A stretch of DNA of 21,764 nucleotides from an uncultured Bacilli bacterium (GTDB taxonomy: Bacteria > Bacillota_I > Bacilli_A > RF39 > UBA660): positions 1 to 21,764 of the forward strand of contig CAKPAT010000007.1 of NCBI GenBank assembly GCA_934133155.1, written 5' to 3'. Below, one piece after another: positions 6,676-14,120 of the stretch. The first letter of the stretch is position 1, and each line of letters starts with the position of its first letter. Made by a program: the position numbers and the translations under genes. The notes under the pieces were generated by a model that was given only the letters and a program-made list of their open reading frames with translations, searched no databases and was not told the DNA's origin.

Positions 6676-6704
6676 AAAGAGGTCTGTTGTTACAGTCCTC
6701 TTTT
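6675..6704. terminator. Bidirectional terminator between the coat-like gene and the coiled-coil gene
   Basis: AAAAGAGG (6675-6682) pairs with CCTCTTTT (6697-6704), an inner CTG/CAG extends the stem across one T-T mismatch, and the loop has six bases. It starts at the last base of the plus-strand stop and contains the last codons and stop (6690-6692) of the minus-strand gene. Confidence 0.75.
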
Positions 6705-7607
6705 ATGTCTATATTCTTCTTCCATTTCTTCTACTTGTCTTATACCATTTTCTTCGCAAAATCTATCAAAAGGGCCTTTTAAGCCTTTATTTTCTTTAGC
6801 TCTACTTTCTTCTGCTTTTTGAAATTTTGGTTTTAATTCTTCTAGTTTTTTTGATAGCCTTAAAATATCATTTTCAAGATGAACTGGAAATGGAGAAGGT
6901 ATTTTTAAATTAAGTGTTTCTTCTAATTCTTTTATACCTTTTGGGTTTATTCTTCCTCTTTGAACGTCTATATTTTTTAAAAGTATTTCAACACCTTGAT
7001 TTTCTCTTAAAAACTGGTGTATTACTTCTTCTAATCTTAAAATTTCTTCATTTCTATCTTGAATATTTACTTCATCAGTTCTTGGAATGCTGCGAATTTT
7101 TTTTTGGTTTATTTCTACATCTTCCATAAATTCTTTAATTTCTGCTTCGGCAGTTAATATAAAACCTTCTCCACGTGCCACTGGATAGTCATTCACATCT
7201 GTTTGCATAAAAGGGTAATCTGTGATCAATTCAGCAAATTTTGGGCAAAAAGGAGCTAATTCTTTTATAAAATTTACTATTTCAGTATAACTTGCTTCAT
7301 TTTTTCTGGAATTTACTCTTATGAATGAAGATTCTTGTCTAAATTTTTCTTCGCTTTTACCAAGTAATACTTCTTTAGTAAGATTTTGGTAACTTTGATA
7401 TAAATCATACTGACTAATTATAAGAGTTTGTAGTTTATTTTTGAGATATGAAAGTAACTCACTTTCGTTTTCTTCTATTAGTTTTCTTATTTCTTCACTA
7501 TTTATTTGAAGCAATTTTTTTATATCTTCTTCTTTATTTATAGTATTTTTTTTATATATATTATATTGATGTAGTTTTTCTTTAATCTTTTTAATTAACT
7601 CTTCCAT
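6690..7607 (-). CDS. Predicted coiled-coil protein of unknown function (305 aa)
   Basis: 305 aa, soluble, mostly helical and charged. Likely coiled-coil stretches are at residues about 1-60 and 185-280, around a central, more globular part (CPKFAELITDYPFMQTDVND and VARGEGFILTAEAE, about 118-156). No signal peptide, membrane segment or catalytic motif is visible. It starts three bases after the stop of the 379-aa gene with a strong AAGGAG site, so both come from one mRNA. The partner has a membrane hairpin, so this may be the soluble half of a membrane-bound pair. I do not recognise the family. Confidence 0.75.
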   Translation of the reverse strand: MEELIKKIKEKLHQYNIYKKNTINKEEDIKKLLQINSEEIRKLIEENESELLSYLKNKLQTLIISQYDLYQSYQNLTKEVLLGKSEEKFRQESSFIRVNSRKNEASYTEIVNFIKELAPFCPKFAELITDYPFMQTDVNDYPVARGEGFILTAEAEIKEFMEDVEINQKKIRSIPRTDEVNIQDRNEEILRLEEVIHQFLRENQGVEILLKNIDVQRGRINPKGIKELEETLNLKIPSPFPVHLENDILRLSKKLEELKPKFQKAEESRAKENKGLKGPFDRFCEENGIRQVEEMEEEYRHKRGL

Positions 7608-7610
7608 ATA

Positions 7611-8750
7611 TTATCTCCTTAAACTTTTTGTTTTGGAAACGATGGAACCTGCTGTGGCAACTCCTGTAGCAACTCCAGCAACTTCTGCAATTGGAGTAGA
7701 TATTTCATAACCATTTGTTATGGCATATGTCATACACATTGCTGATGTAGCGTATAGTGCTATTCCGCTTAAGGTATTTCTTGTTCTGGTTTTTTTCAAC
7801 ATTTTTGATGCTACATCTTGAATCGTTTTTTCTTCAGCAATATCTACTTGGGTTTTTACACTAGCTAATTTCTCACAGACATCTATTAAACTTTTTAAGT
7901 ATTCCTCGTTTGCAAACATTATATCATATTTTTTTAAATAGTCTTTTATTATTTTTTCTTTATTTGACATATTTTGACTTAAAATGTTGCATATTTCTGA
8001 TATAAATATATGATCTTTTAAGAAATTATTTATTTGTTCAGATAGTCTAAGCATTATTATTTGTTTTTTTTCTTGACGTGCTAACTCTATTTTTCTGTTA
8101 GAATGTTCACTTTTTCTAAAATGGTCACACATTAAATCCTCTAAATCTTCTATATCATATCTTTGAGTAAATAGAAAATCATTTATAGCTTCTGTTTCAG
8201 ATATTACAAATCCAGCATTTACAGCATCTTGGTAGTTTTTTTCTTGAATAAATGGTTTTATTCTTTTTCTCAATTTTTCAATTAAATATTTTGGCATTGA
8301 TGCACGGTAACCTTTTTCAGCGTACTCCTGCATTTTACTTACAGTAGAATTAAATATGTATGTTTTATCTCTATGTCCATATCTTCTGCTTGCTTCATTA
8401 AATTTTTCTTCTGGAGTCATTTCTTCTGAATCTGTTTCTTCTTTTGGGTTTAAATCAGTCTGAATTTTTGTTCTAAATGTACTTAATAAGAAGTTTCTAT
8501 ATTCTTCTATCAAAGCATCTTGTTCTCTTTCATATTCACATAATTTCGACATTAATTTTTCTCCTACGACTTCTTCTTCAATTTGTCTTATTTTTATATT
8601 ATAATCCTGTATTCTTTTTTTGATCATGTTTAATATTTCTTCACATGTATCTACTTGTATGGTACCATTTCTAAGTTCTTCTAATATTTGATTTCTTTTA
8701 TTTTTTTCTTGTTCTAATTGTCTTTTTAATTCTTCTAATTTTTTATTCAT
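7611..8750 (-). CDS. Predicted coiled-coil protein with C-terminal membrane hairpin (379 aa)
   Basis: 379 aa. Residues 1-75 form a strong coiled coil (LEELKRQLEQEKNKRNQILE), followed by a Glu-rich linker (about 103-118) and a helical middle. Two hydrophobic stretches lie at the very end: about 327-345 (LSGIALYATSAMCMTYAIT) and about 354-371 (Gly/Ala/Val-rich, VAGVATGVATAGSIV). They suggest a tail-anchored hairpin with both ends in the cytosol. First gene of a two-gene operon with the 305-aa coiled-coil gene, under a good sigma-A promoter. No known domain recognised; a structural or scaffolding role is only a guess. Confidence 0.75.
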   Translation of the reverse strand: MNKKLEELKRQLEQEKNKRNQILEELRNGTIQVDTCEEILNMIKKRIQDYNIKIRQIEEEVVGEKLMSKLCEYEREQDALIEEYRNFLLSTFRTKIQTDLNPKEETDSEEMTPEEKFNEASRRYGHRDKTYIFNSTVSKMQEYAEKGYRASMPKYLIEKLRKRIKPFIQEKNYQDAVNAGFVISETEAINDFLFTQRYDIEDLEDLMCDHFRKSEHSNRKIELARQEKKQIIMLRLSEQINNFLKDHIFISEICNILSQNMSNKEKIIKDYLKKYDIMFANEEYLKSLIDVCEKLASVKTQVDIAEEKTIQDVASKMLKKTRTRNTLSGIALYATSAMCMTYAITNGYEISTPIAEVAGVATGVATAGSIVSKTKSLRR

Positions 8751-8780
8751 TTAAATCCCCTCTTTCAAAAAGTATTTGAT

Positions 8781-8809
8781 ATATTATACCTTTTATTTCA
8801 TTTTGTCAA
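8781..8809 (-). promoter_or_regulatory. Predicted sigma-A promoter of the coiled-coil pair
   Basis: Minus strand: perfect -35 TTGACA (8804-8809), then -10 TAATAT at 17 bases (8781-8786) or TATAAT at 15 bases (8783-8788). Confidence 0.75.
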
Positions 8810-8817
8810 ATTCACAC

Positions 8818-8841
8818 AAAAAAATTAGTATTTCTACTAAT
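8818..8841 (-). terminator. Intrinsic terminator of the rpmG-efp operon
   Basis: Seven-bp stem ATTAGTA (8824-8830) / TACTAAT (8835-8841) with a 4-base loop, followed on the minus strand by a run of T. The stop of the upstream gene (8837-8839) is inside the stem. Confidence 0.65.
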
Positions 8842-9673
8842 CTTCTTTATGTTTAGGTATAATTTTGTGTATTTTTTGAAGTAGTGCTGACATTTTTTGA
8901 ATTTTATTATTTAAATTTTTGTTTTCTTCAACTAGTTTGAAAATTTCTTCTTCTTTTTCTTTTTGTTTTCCTTCTAGCTCACTATTTAAATCTTTAAGTT
9001 TTATTATTTCTTCATTTAAGTTTTTGATTTCTTCCTCTTTATTTTTTAGATTTTCTTCTAAGTCACCATATTCTTCAACAAATCCCGATAAAGCATTTTC
9101 GATGTCATCAAATTCATCTTTTTCTTCTATTTCTTCTGGTTCAAGCAATGATGTTGGTTTTAGTTCTTTAGCTTTTAAATCTAAATCATCAATAGCGTTT
9201 GACATACTATCAATTTCGTCTAATAATGCACCAGCTTCTTTTGGTGAAATTTTTACCATTTCGTCAACGAATGATGGGCTTTCTACTAAAGAGGCGTTTT
9301 CGTCATCATTAAATTTATCAATATATTTTCCATAAAGATTTAATTCGGTTATTTTACTCATTATATCGTCGATACTTGCTGAATATTTATTCATTAAGTT
9401 ACGAATATTTTTATCTTTGGAGTAATCTTCATAAAAATCTAAATCATTTGGTATTAAAACGTTAGCACGGAAAATTTGTTTTTCTTCTTTTCCTTTTTCT
9501 CCACTACTAAAAGCTATATCCATACTGTCAATTACAGAATCTATAAATTCTTCTTTTTCTTTTAATTGTTTTTCTGGTTTTTCTTTTGATAGGGCTTCAA
9601 ATAATTTTTCGTTATCTTCTCTTATATCTTTAGCTAATTTTTTTATCGCTAAAAATCTTTCTTTTCCTAACAT
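8837..9673 (-). CDS. Acidic coiled-coil protein of unknown function, downstream of efp
   Basis: I choose the ATG at 9673 (278 aa, MLGKERFLAIKKLAKDI); GAGGTG lies six bases upstream and contains the alternative GTG at 9682. The protein is strongly acidic. Residues about 1-60 are helical, the middle (about 60-180) has mixed short motifs, and about 190-270 is a long coiled coil (LEENLKNKEEEIKNLNEE). No membrane segment or signal is present. It is 27 bases after efp and ended by its own terminator, so it is the last gene of rpmG-efp. Function unknown; a structural role is likely from composition alone. Confidence 0.72.
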   Translation of the reverse strand: MLGKERFLAIKKLAKDIREDNEKLFEALSKEKPEKQLKEKEEFIDSVIDSMDIAFSSGEKGKEEKQIFRANVLIPNDLDFYEDYSKDKNIRNLMNKYSASIDDIMSKITELNLYGKYIDKFNDDENASLVESPSFVDEMVKISPKEAGALLDEIDSMSNAIDDLDLKAKELKPTSLLEPEEIEEKDEFDDIENALSGFVEEYGDLEENLKNKEEEIKNLNEEIIKLKDLNSELEGKQKEKEEEIFKLVEENKNLNNKIQKMSALLQKIHKIIPKHKED

Positions 9674-9700
9674 ATTTTGCACCTCTTTATTCTTTTTTAA

Positions 9701-10258
9701 TTAAGCTCTTGAATCGTATTTTCCATCTTTTGTAGATATGATGATGTGGTCACCTTCATTTACAAAAAGTGGAACTTTTACGGTTAAGCCGTTTTCTAAT
9801 TCAGCTTCTTTTGTAGCACTTGTAGCTGTATTTCCTTTTACTCCTGGTTCTGTACGGGTAACTTCATATTCGATTTTTTCAGGTAATGATATTCCAAGTA
9901 CTTCTCCTTTAAAGAATGTTACATCTACTTCTAATCCTTCTTTTAGATATTTAGCATCGTCGCCTAGGCTATCTTTGCTTAAATCCATTTGTTCATATGT
10001 TTCCATATTCATGAAGTTATAGCTATCGCCACTTCCAAATAGGTATTGCATTGACATTTTATCTATTTGGGCTTTTTCAAATTTAATATTTGTATTAAAT
10101 GTTTTTTCAATTGTTGAACCGGTTCTTAGGTTTTTCAGTTTTATTCTGACAAAAGCAGGGCCTTTTCCAGGTTTAACATGTAAAAATTCAACAATTAAAT
10201 AAATATTACCGTCAATAATAACGGTCATACCATTCTTAATGTCGTTTATATTTATCAT
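9701..10258 (-). CDS. efp: Translation elongation factor P
   Basis: 185 aa, the usual length. EF-P binds between the P and E sites of the ribosome and rescues stalling at polyproline. The N-terminal KOW-like domain carries the loop PGKGPAFVR with the modified lysine K32; the middle OB domain has the typical QYLFGSGDSYNFMNMETYEQ; the C-terminal OB domain carries the GVKGNTATSATKEAELENG signature. In Bacillus this lysine is 5-aminopentanolylated; whether that holds here cannot be read from the window. The start is nine bases after the L33 stop. Confidence 0.98.
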   Translation of the reverse strand: MININDIKNGMTVIIDGNIYLIVEFLHVKPGKGPAFVRIKLKNLRTGSTIEKTFNTNIKFEKAQIDKMSMQYLFGSGDSYNFMNMETYEQMDLSKDSLGDDAKYLKEGLEVDVTFFKGEVLGISLPEKIEYEVTRTEPGVKGNTATSATKEAELENGLTVKVPLFVNEGDHIIISTKDGKYDSRA

Positions 10259-10267
10259 TTATCTCAC

Positions 10268-10435
10268 CTATTTCTTTTCGTTATGTTCAGTAGTTTTTTG
10301 ACATTTTGCACAATATTTGTTTAATTTTAAACGTTCTGGAGTGTTTCTTTTATTTTTTTGTTTACGATAGTTTTCACTTTTACATTCAGAGCATACTAAA
10401 GTAACGTTATCCCTTACTTCTCCTTTTTTAGCCAT
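10268..10435 (-). CDS. rpmG: 50S ribosomal protein L33
   Basis: 55 aa from the ATG at 10435 (MAKKGEVRDNVTL), chosen over an upstream in-frame start because AAGGAGGG lies directly before it. It has the zinc-type C+ form with C15-x2-C18 and C42-x2-C45 (LVCSECKS, YCAKCQKT) and the RKNKRNTPERL-like block. Species with both C+ and C- L33 switch between them under zinc limitation; only this copy is in the window. First gene of rpmG-efp, with its promoter inside the 3' end of the penicillin-binding protein gene. Confidence 0.95.
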   Translation of the reverse strand: MAKKGEVRDNVTLVCSECKSENYRKQKNKRNTPERLKLNKYCAKCQKTTEHNEKK

Positions 10436-10466
10436 AATTATCCCTCCTTTTTGCATTGCTAGTAGT

Positions 10467-10494
10467 ATTATACCATTTTATGGATAAATTTCAA
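10467..10494 (-). promoter_or_regulatory. Predicted sigma-A promoter of rpmG-efp
   Basis: Minus strand: -35 TTGAAA (10489-10494), 16-base spacer, -10 TATAAT (10467-10472). The -35 overlaps the last codons and stop of the PBP gene. Confidence 0.75.
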
Positions 10495-12568
10495 AGTATT
10501 TTTTTGAAACTCTTTGGGCTAGCCTTTTGTTTATGGATGATTGGTATGATGTTCTTCCATTCGGATGTGATACGTCTGGAGATATTATAGTAAATGTTAC
10601 TTTTGGATTATCATATGGGGCGTACGAGGTGAATGTGGTGGTTATTGTTTCAGTATCTACTTTTCCATCACCATCAGTGTCAATGAAACTTTGACTTGTT
10701 CCGGTTTTTCCGGCTGGTTTATATTGCATGTCAATATAACCTGCTCCTGTTCCGTATTTTAAAACTGCTTCAAACCCTTCATGGACTTTAGCCATGTATT
10801 CGTCTTTGGTGTTTACTTTATTTAATACGGTTGCTTCTTTTTGATTTTCTATTTTTCCCTCTTTATACGTTCCTTTATATAACGATAATTGCATTCTACT
10901 GCCATTATCGGCGATTGTTCCTATATACTGGGCTAATTGAATTGGGGTATAGTTATCATACTGACCTATGGCAAAGTCTAGCAAGTGTCCTGGTGCAGTA
11001 TTGTTTCCTTTATATCCGGTACTTTCTAGTGGGAGGTCTATTCCAGTCTTTACACCTAAACCAAATTCAGCAAAGGTGTTTCTATAGATATTAAATGCAT
11101 CTTTATCTATTGAAAGTGGTTTGTTGTAGACGTAGTTACCTTTTCCAACTTTAATGGCAGTATAGTACTGATAGGTGTTGGAAGAATATGCGAGTGCTGT
11201 CACGTCGTTCAATTTGCCTAAATATTTCCAGGAACATTTTTGAGGAGTGGCGGCTATTTTAACGCAGTTATCCCACCTTACTTCGCCGATTTTTAAGGCT
11301 CCTTCATTGTAACCGACAATTTGACTTGCTCCTTTGACAACTGATCCCATAACGACTGGGGATGTAAGTATTCCTGGAGTGTAATCATATACTTTAAGTT
11401 CGCCATTTTCTTCTTTGACTTGTTTTCCGGCCATAGCTAATATTTCACCGGTTTTGGGTTCGGTTATAATGACAAATGAACGGTTATAGTATTCAGTGTT
11501 GGTTTCTTTTTTTGTGTTTAATACTTCTTCGGTTAATATTTCTTCGAGTTCTTTTTGAAGGTTTATGTCTATGCTAATGACAATATCGGTTCCTCTTTTA
11601 CCTTCTTCTAAGAGTTTATATGAGCCATCAGATAGGACTTGATATTTATTTTTTTCACCTTTTAATATGTCTTCGTACTGGTATTCTAAGTAACTTGTTC
11701 CTACTCTATCGTCTAAGCTGTAGCCTTTTTTGAGGTAGTAGTCTTTGAATTCGTATGGTATTCCACTTTTACTTGAGGACACGCTTCCAAGTATTGTTCT
11801 AAAAGTATCACCATAAGGGTAGGTCCTTTCCCAATCTAGTTTGGTGTTCACGCCTTTTAGTTTACTAATATTTTCAGCGACTAAGGCATATTCTTCGTCA
11901 GTGACGTTTTCAGATTTGATTGTTTTTTCATCATAAGAATAACCGGTATTCATTAGTGTGTATATGTATGCGGCGGCTTTATCTTTATCAGTGTAGTCTT
12001 TTAAATCTTCTTCGGTTACTCTTTCTATTTCTAGTTTGTAAATGTCATCTGATGATAATTTTCTTTCTTTTTGTTTTTGCCACTCTTCTTCGGTTATTTT
12101 TTCTTTGGCTTTTTCATGGTTGTTTTTTATCCAGAATACTTTGTAGTTGTAATCAGTTAGTTTAGATGTGTCTATGGTAATCATTTCGGCTAGTTTGTAA
12201 GCGGTGCTTATTTCACTTTTGGTGGTGACTTTTGATGGCTTTTTGTAATATATGACTTTTAAAGGGGTGTTATCAACAATTAGTTTTCCATTTCTATCAT
12301 ATATTCTGCCTCTTGGGGCGGACGGCCCATAGGTTGTTTTTTGGGTTAGTTTTGTTAGCTCATTTGTGTATTTTTCTTTACCTGATACTTGAACAAAAAA
12401 AAGTGCGATAACAAGTACTATTAAGGCAATTATGACGATAAAGGTTAAAATGTTGTATCTTTTTTCTATTTCCATTCTGACGTCTTTATCTTGTTTATAA
12501 GTGCTGAAGTTATAACTTGGTTTTCTTTGACGGTGGTTGATTTTCAGTTTGTTTTTTCTTTTTAGCAT
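10478..12568 (-). CDS. Class B penicillin-binding protein, peptidoglycan D,D-transpeptidase
   Basis: 696 aa from the ATG at 12568; AGGTG six bases upstream includes the in-frame GTG at 12577. After a basic cytosolic start there is one membrane helix (about 38-60). The PBP dimerisation domain starts with SAPRGRIYDRNG (about 83-94). The transpeptidase domain has the three catalytic motifs: SVVK (S409, K412), SSN (462-464) and KTG (621-623). It cross-links cell-wall peptides outside the membrane and would be a beta-lactam target. PBP2-like (PBP 2A/2b) by order of domains; whether it serves elongation or division is not clear. Just after KTG there is an EF-hand-like DTDGDGKVDT (about 630-639). 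rpmG follows with no clear terminator. Confidence 0.95.
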   Translation of the reverse strand: MLKRKNKLKINHRQRKPSYNFSTYKQDKDVRMEIEKRYNILTFIVIIALIVLVIALFFVQVSGKEKYTNELTKLTQKTTYGPSAPRGRIYDRNGKLIVDNTPLKVIYYKKPSKVTTKSEISTAYKLAEMITIDTSKLTDYNYKVFWIKNNHEKAKEKITEEEWQKQKERKLSSDDIYKLEIERVTEEDLKDYTDKDKAAAYIYTLMNTGYSYDEKTIKSENVTDEEYALVAENISKLKGVNTKLDWERTYPYGDTFRTILGSVSSSKSGIPYEFKDYYLKKGYSLDDRVGTSYLEYQYEDILKGEKNKYQVLSDGSYKLLEEGKRGTDIVISIDINLQKELEEILTEEVLNTKKETNTEYYNRSFVIITEPKTGEILAMAGKQVKEENGELKVYDYTPGILTSPVVMGSVVKGASQIVGYNEGALKIGEVRWDNCVKIAATPQKCSWKYLGKLNDVTALAYSSNTYQYYTAIKVGKGNYVYNKPLSIDKDAFNIYRNTFAEFGLGVKTGIDLPLESTGYKGNNTAPGHLLDFAIGQYDNYTPIQLAQYIGTIADNGSRMQLSLYKGTYKEGKIENQKEATVLNKVNTKDEYMAKVHEGFEAVLKYGTGAGYIDMQYKPAGKTGTSQSFIDTDGDGKVDTETITTTFTSYAPYDNPKVTFTIISPDVSHPNGRTSYQSSINKRLAQRVSKKYFEIYP

Positions 12569-12593
12569 TTGTATCACCTGACTTTTTCTATCA

Positions 12594-12599
12594 TATAAT
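12594..12599 (+). promoter_or_regulatory. Candidate -10 box of the DUF2624-like gene
   Basis: TATAAT 16 bases before the ATG at 12615, with GGGGG as ribosome site. No good -35 is seen. The 15 bases CATATAATTTATTAG (12592-12606) are identical to 6381-6395. Confidence 0.4.
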
Positions 12600-12614
12600 T
12601 TATTAGGGGGTTTT

Positions 12615-12872
12615 ATGGAATTTTTAATTAGAGGTTATGTTGATAAGATTACTTTGGAAGATGTTTTGAGGTTTGCTTTAGATAATGGGGTTTCACTTAA
12701 TTCTTATGAGGCGGATGTTTTACTTTATTATGTAAAAAATTATTGGAGAGATTTACTTTATGGCAACTGTGATTATATTTTTTTAGAACTTCGCGATAAG
12801 ATAGGTGATAAGGCGTTAGAAGCTGAGAAAGTTTTATCCTTATATAAGAAGAAATATAAGAATTATTTATAA
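12615..12872 (+). CDS. DUF2624-like (YqfT-type) small protein
   Basis: 85 aa, soluble and mostly helical: a short start, then ITLEDVLRFALDNGVSLN and a second and third helix ending SLYKKKYKNYL. Length and the pattern 'I-T--D-L--A---G--L---EA--L' resemble DUF2624, the family of Bacillus subtilis YqfT. The context supports this: in B. subtilis yqfT is next to yqfS, the endonuclease IV gene, and here the neighbour is also nfo, although tail-to-tail. The two coding ends overlap by ten bases (12863-12872). Function unknown. Confidence 0.6.
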   Translation: MEFLIRGYVDKITLEDVLRFALDNGVSLNSYEADVLLYYVKNYWRDLLYGNCDYIFLELRDKIGDKALEAEKVLSLYKKKYKNYL

Positions 12873-13735
12873 TAGTTTATTATATCTTCATATAGATTTT
12901 TATTGAATTTTTTTTCTTTTATCATTTGTATTTCAAATTTATATGGAGGATATTTTTTATCTATGTATGGTGTTTCTAGTATTTTAGGAACATCTTTTAA
13001 TTTTTCATTATATATTACTTTGATTAGGTTTTCAAAGCCAATTTGTCCTATCCCGATGTTTTCATGTCTATCTTTGTGAGCTCCTTTGATGTTTTTACTG
13101 TCGTTTACGTGGATACATTTTATTTTATCTATACCGATTTTTTCGTCTATTTCTTTTAATATTTCGTCAAAATTTGATATGTCATATCCGGCGTCGTTTA
13201 AGTGGCATGTGTCTAGGCACAAACCTATTCTTTCTTTATTTTGCACACCTTCTATTATTTGTTTTAATTCGTCTATTGTGCCTATTTCACTTCCTTTTTT
13301 GGCCATGGTTTCTAGGCATATGATTGGACCTTTATCTATTAAAACTTTATTTAAGGCACTTATTATATTTTTTATACCTTCTTCTTCACCTAGTCCAACA
13401 TGACTTCCGGGGTGAAGTACTACTTTATTTACATGAAGTTTTTGGGCTCTTTCTAGTTCTTTTTTTAGAAATTCTACTGAAAATTCATGATTTTTATGGT
13501 TTGCTAGATTGATTATATATGGGGCATGAATGATTATTTCTTTGATGTTATTTTCTTCCATAAGCTTTTCAGCTTTATTTGTTAGGTCATCATCTATTTC
13601 ATATCTTATGGTATTTTGCGGTGCACCTGTATATATCATGAATGTGTTGGCATTATAGCTTAAGGCTTCTTTTACACTTCCAAGTAATCCTTCTTTTTTT
13701 GTATATGATACGTGACTTCCGATTATTATTTCCAT
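12863..13735 (-). CDS. nfo: Endonuclease IV (AP endonuclease)
   Basis: 290 aa, normal length. A TIM-barrel, three-zinc enzyme that cuts DNA 5' of abasic sites in base-excision repair; in Bacillus it also protects spores. All nine metal ligands are visible: H70 (IHAPY), H108 (LHPGSH), E142 (LETM), D175 and H178 (LDTCHLNDAGYD), H209 (IHVNDSK), D222 and H224 (KDRHENIG), and E254 (LETPY). GAGGTG precedes the ATG. It has its own extended -10 promoter after the terminator of the spoIIP operon. Confidence 0.97.
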   Translation of the reverse strand: MEIIIGSHVSYTKKEGLLGSVKEALSYNANTFMIYTGAPQNTIRYEIDDDLTNKAEKLMEENNIKEIIIHAPYIINLANHKNHEFSVEFLKKELERAQKLHVNKVVLHPGSHVGLGEEEGIKNIISALNKVLIDKGPIICLETMAKKGSEIGTIDELKQIIEGVQNKERIGLCLDTCHLNDAGYDISNFDEILKEIDEKIGIDKIKCIHVNDSKNIKGAHKDRHENIGIGQIGFENLIKVIYNEKLKDVPKILETPYIDKKYPPYKFEIQMIKEKKFNKNLYEDIINYYK

Positions 13736-13755
13736 TTCTTACACCTCTTTTGATT

Positions 13756-13764
13756 ATCATACCA
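13756..13764 (-). promoter_or_regulatory. Extended -10 promoter of nfo
   Basis: Minus strand TGGTATGAT, 20 bases before the nfo ATG; the -35 is poor. Confidence 0.5.
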
Positions 13765-13775
13765 CGTTTTTTTTG

Positions 13776-13800
13776 AAAGAAAAAGAGATAAATTTATCCC
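13776..13800 (-). terminator. Weak intrinsic terminator of the spoIIP operon
   Basis: Minus strand GGGATAAATTTATCTC (13785-13800), a 6-7 bp stem with a very short loop, then a T-rich tract. The TAA stop of the 108-aa gene (13794-13796) lies inside. Confidence 0.45.
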
Positions 13801-14120
13801 GCTATTTTAGAAAGTGCTTTAAATGAGGCATTTATTATTTTTCTGATTACTTTTTCTGATGTTTCGGATATGTTTAGTCCGGCTTTTGATATGGTGTTTT
13901 GGTAGTTTGGATTACCCTCTTCTATATATTTTTGCAAATCTATTTCTTTACCATTTTTGACATCTTTTTCAAATTTTTGTATTTGTTTTTCGGTTAAAGC
14001 AGTTTTCTTTTGGTTTTGGTATTCGAAGTAACCAGTATTTTGTGAAAGATATAGTGATAAAAATGTGATAAATAAGGATAAAAAGAGGTATTTGGTTATT
14101 CTACCTATTTTAGTTTTCAT
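13794..14120 (-). CDS. Small membrane protein after spoIIP (YqxA-like position)
   Basis: 108 aa with one N-terminal membrane helix (about 9-27, ITKYLFLSLFITFLSLYLSQ). An extracytoplasmic part follows with LTEKQIQKFEKDVKNGKEID (41-60) and a C-terminal amphipathic helix (SEKVIRKIINASFKALSKIAG). Its start lies inside the end of spoIIP (11-base overlap), so the two are translated together. B. subtilis has the small membrane protein gene yqxA directly after spoIIP. The position and layout match, but I cannot show sequence relationship. A part in the engulfment wall-remodelling machinery is inference from context. Confidence 0.7.
   Translation of the reverse strand: MKTKIGRITKYLFLSLFITFLSLYLSQNTGYFEYQNQKKTALTEKQIQKFEKDVKNGKEIDLQKYIEEGNPNYQNTISKAGLNISETSEKVIRKIINASFKALSKIAG

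Noticed and set aside
12860..12895. Terminator between the DUF2624-like gene and nfo
   Set aside because: Only imperfect AT pairing is found; no stable stem with a T-run in either direction.
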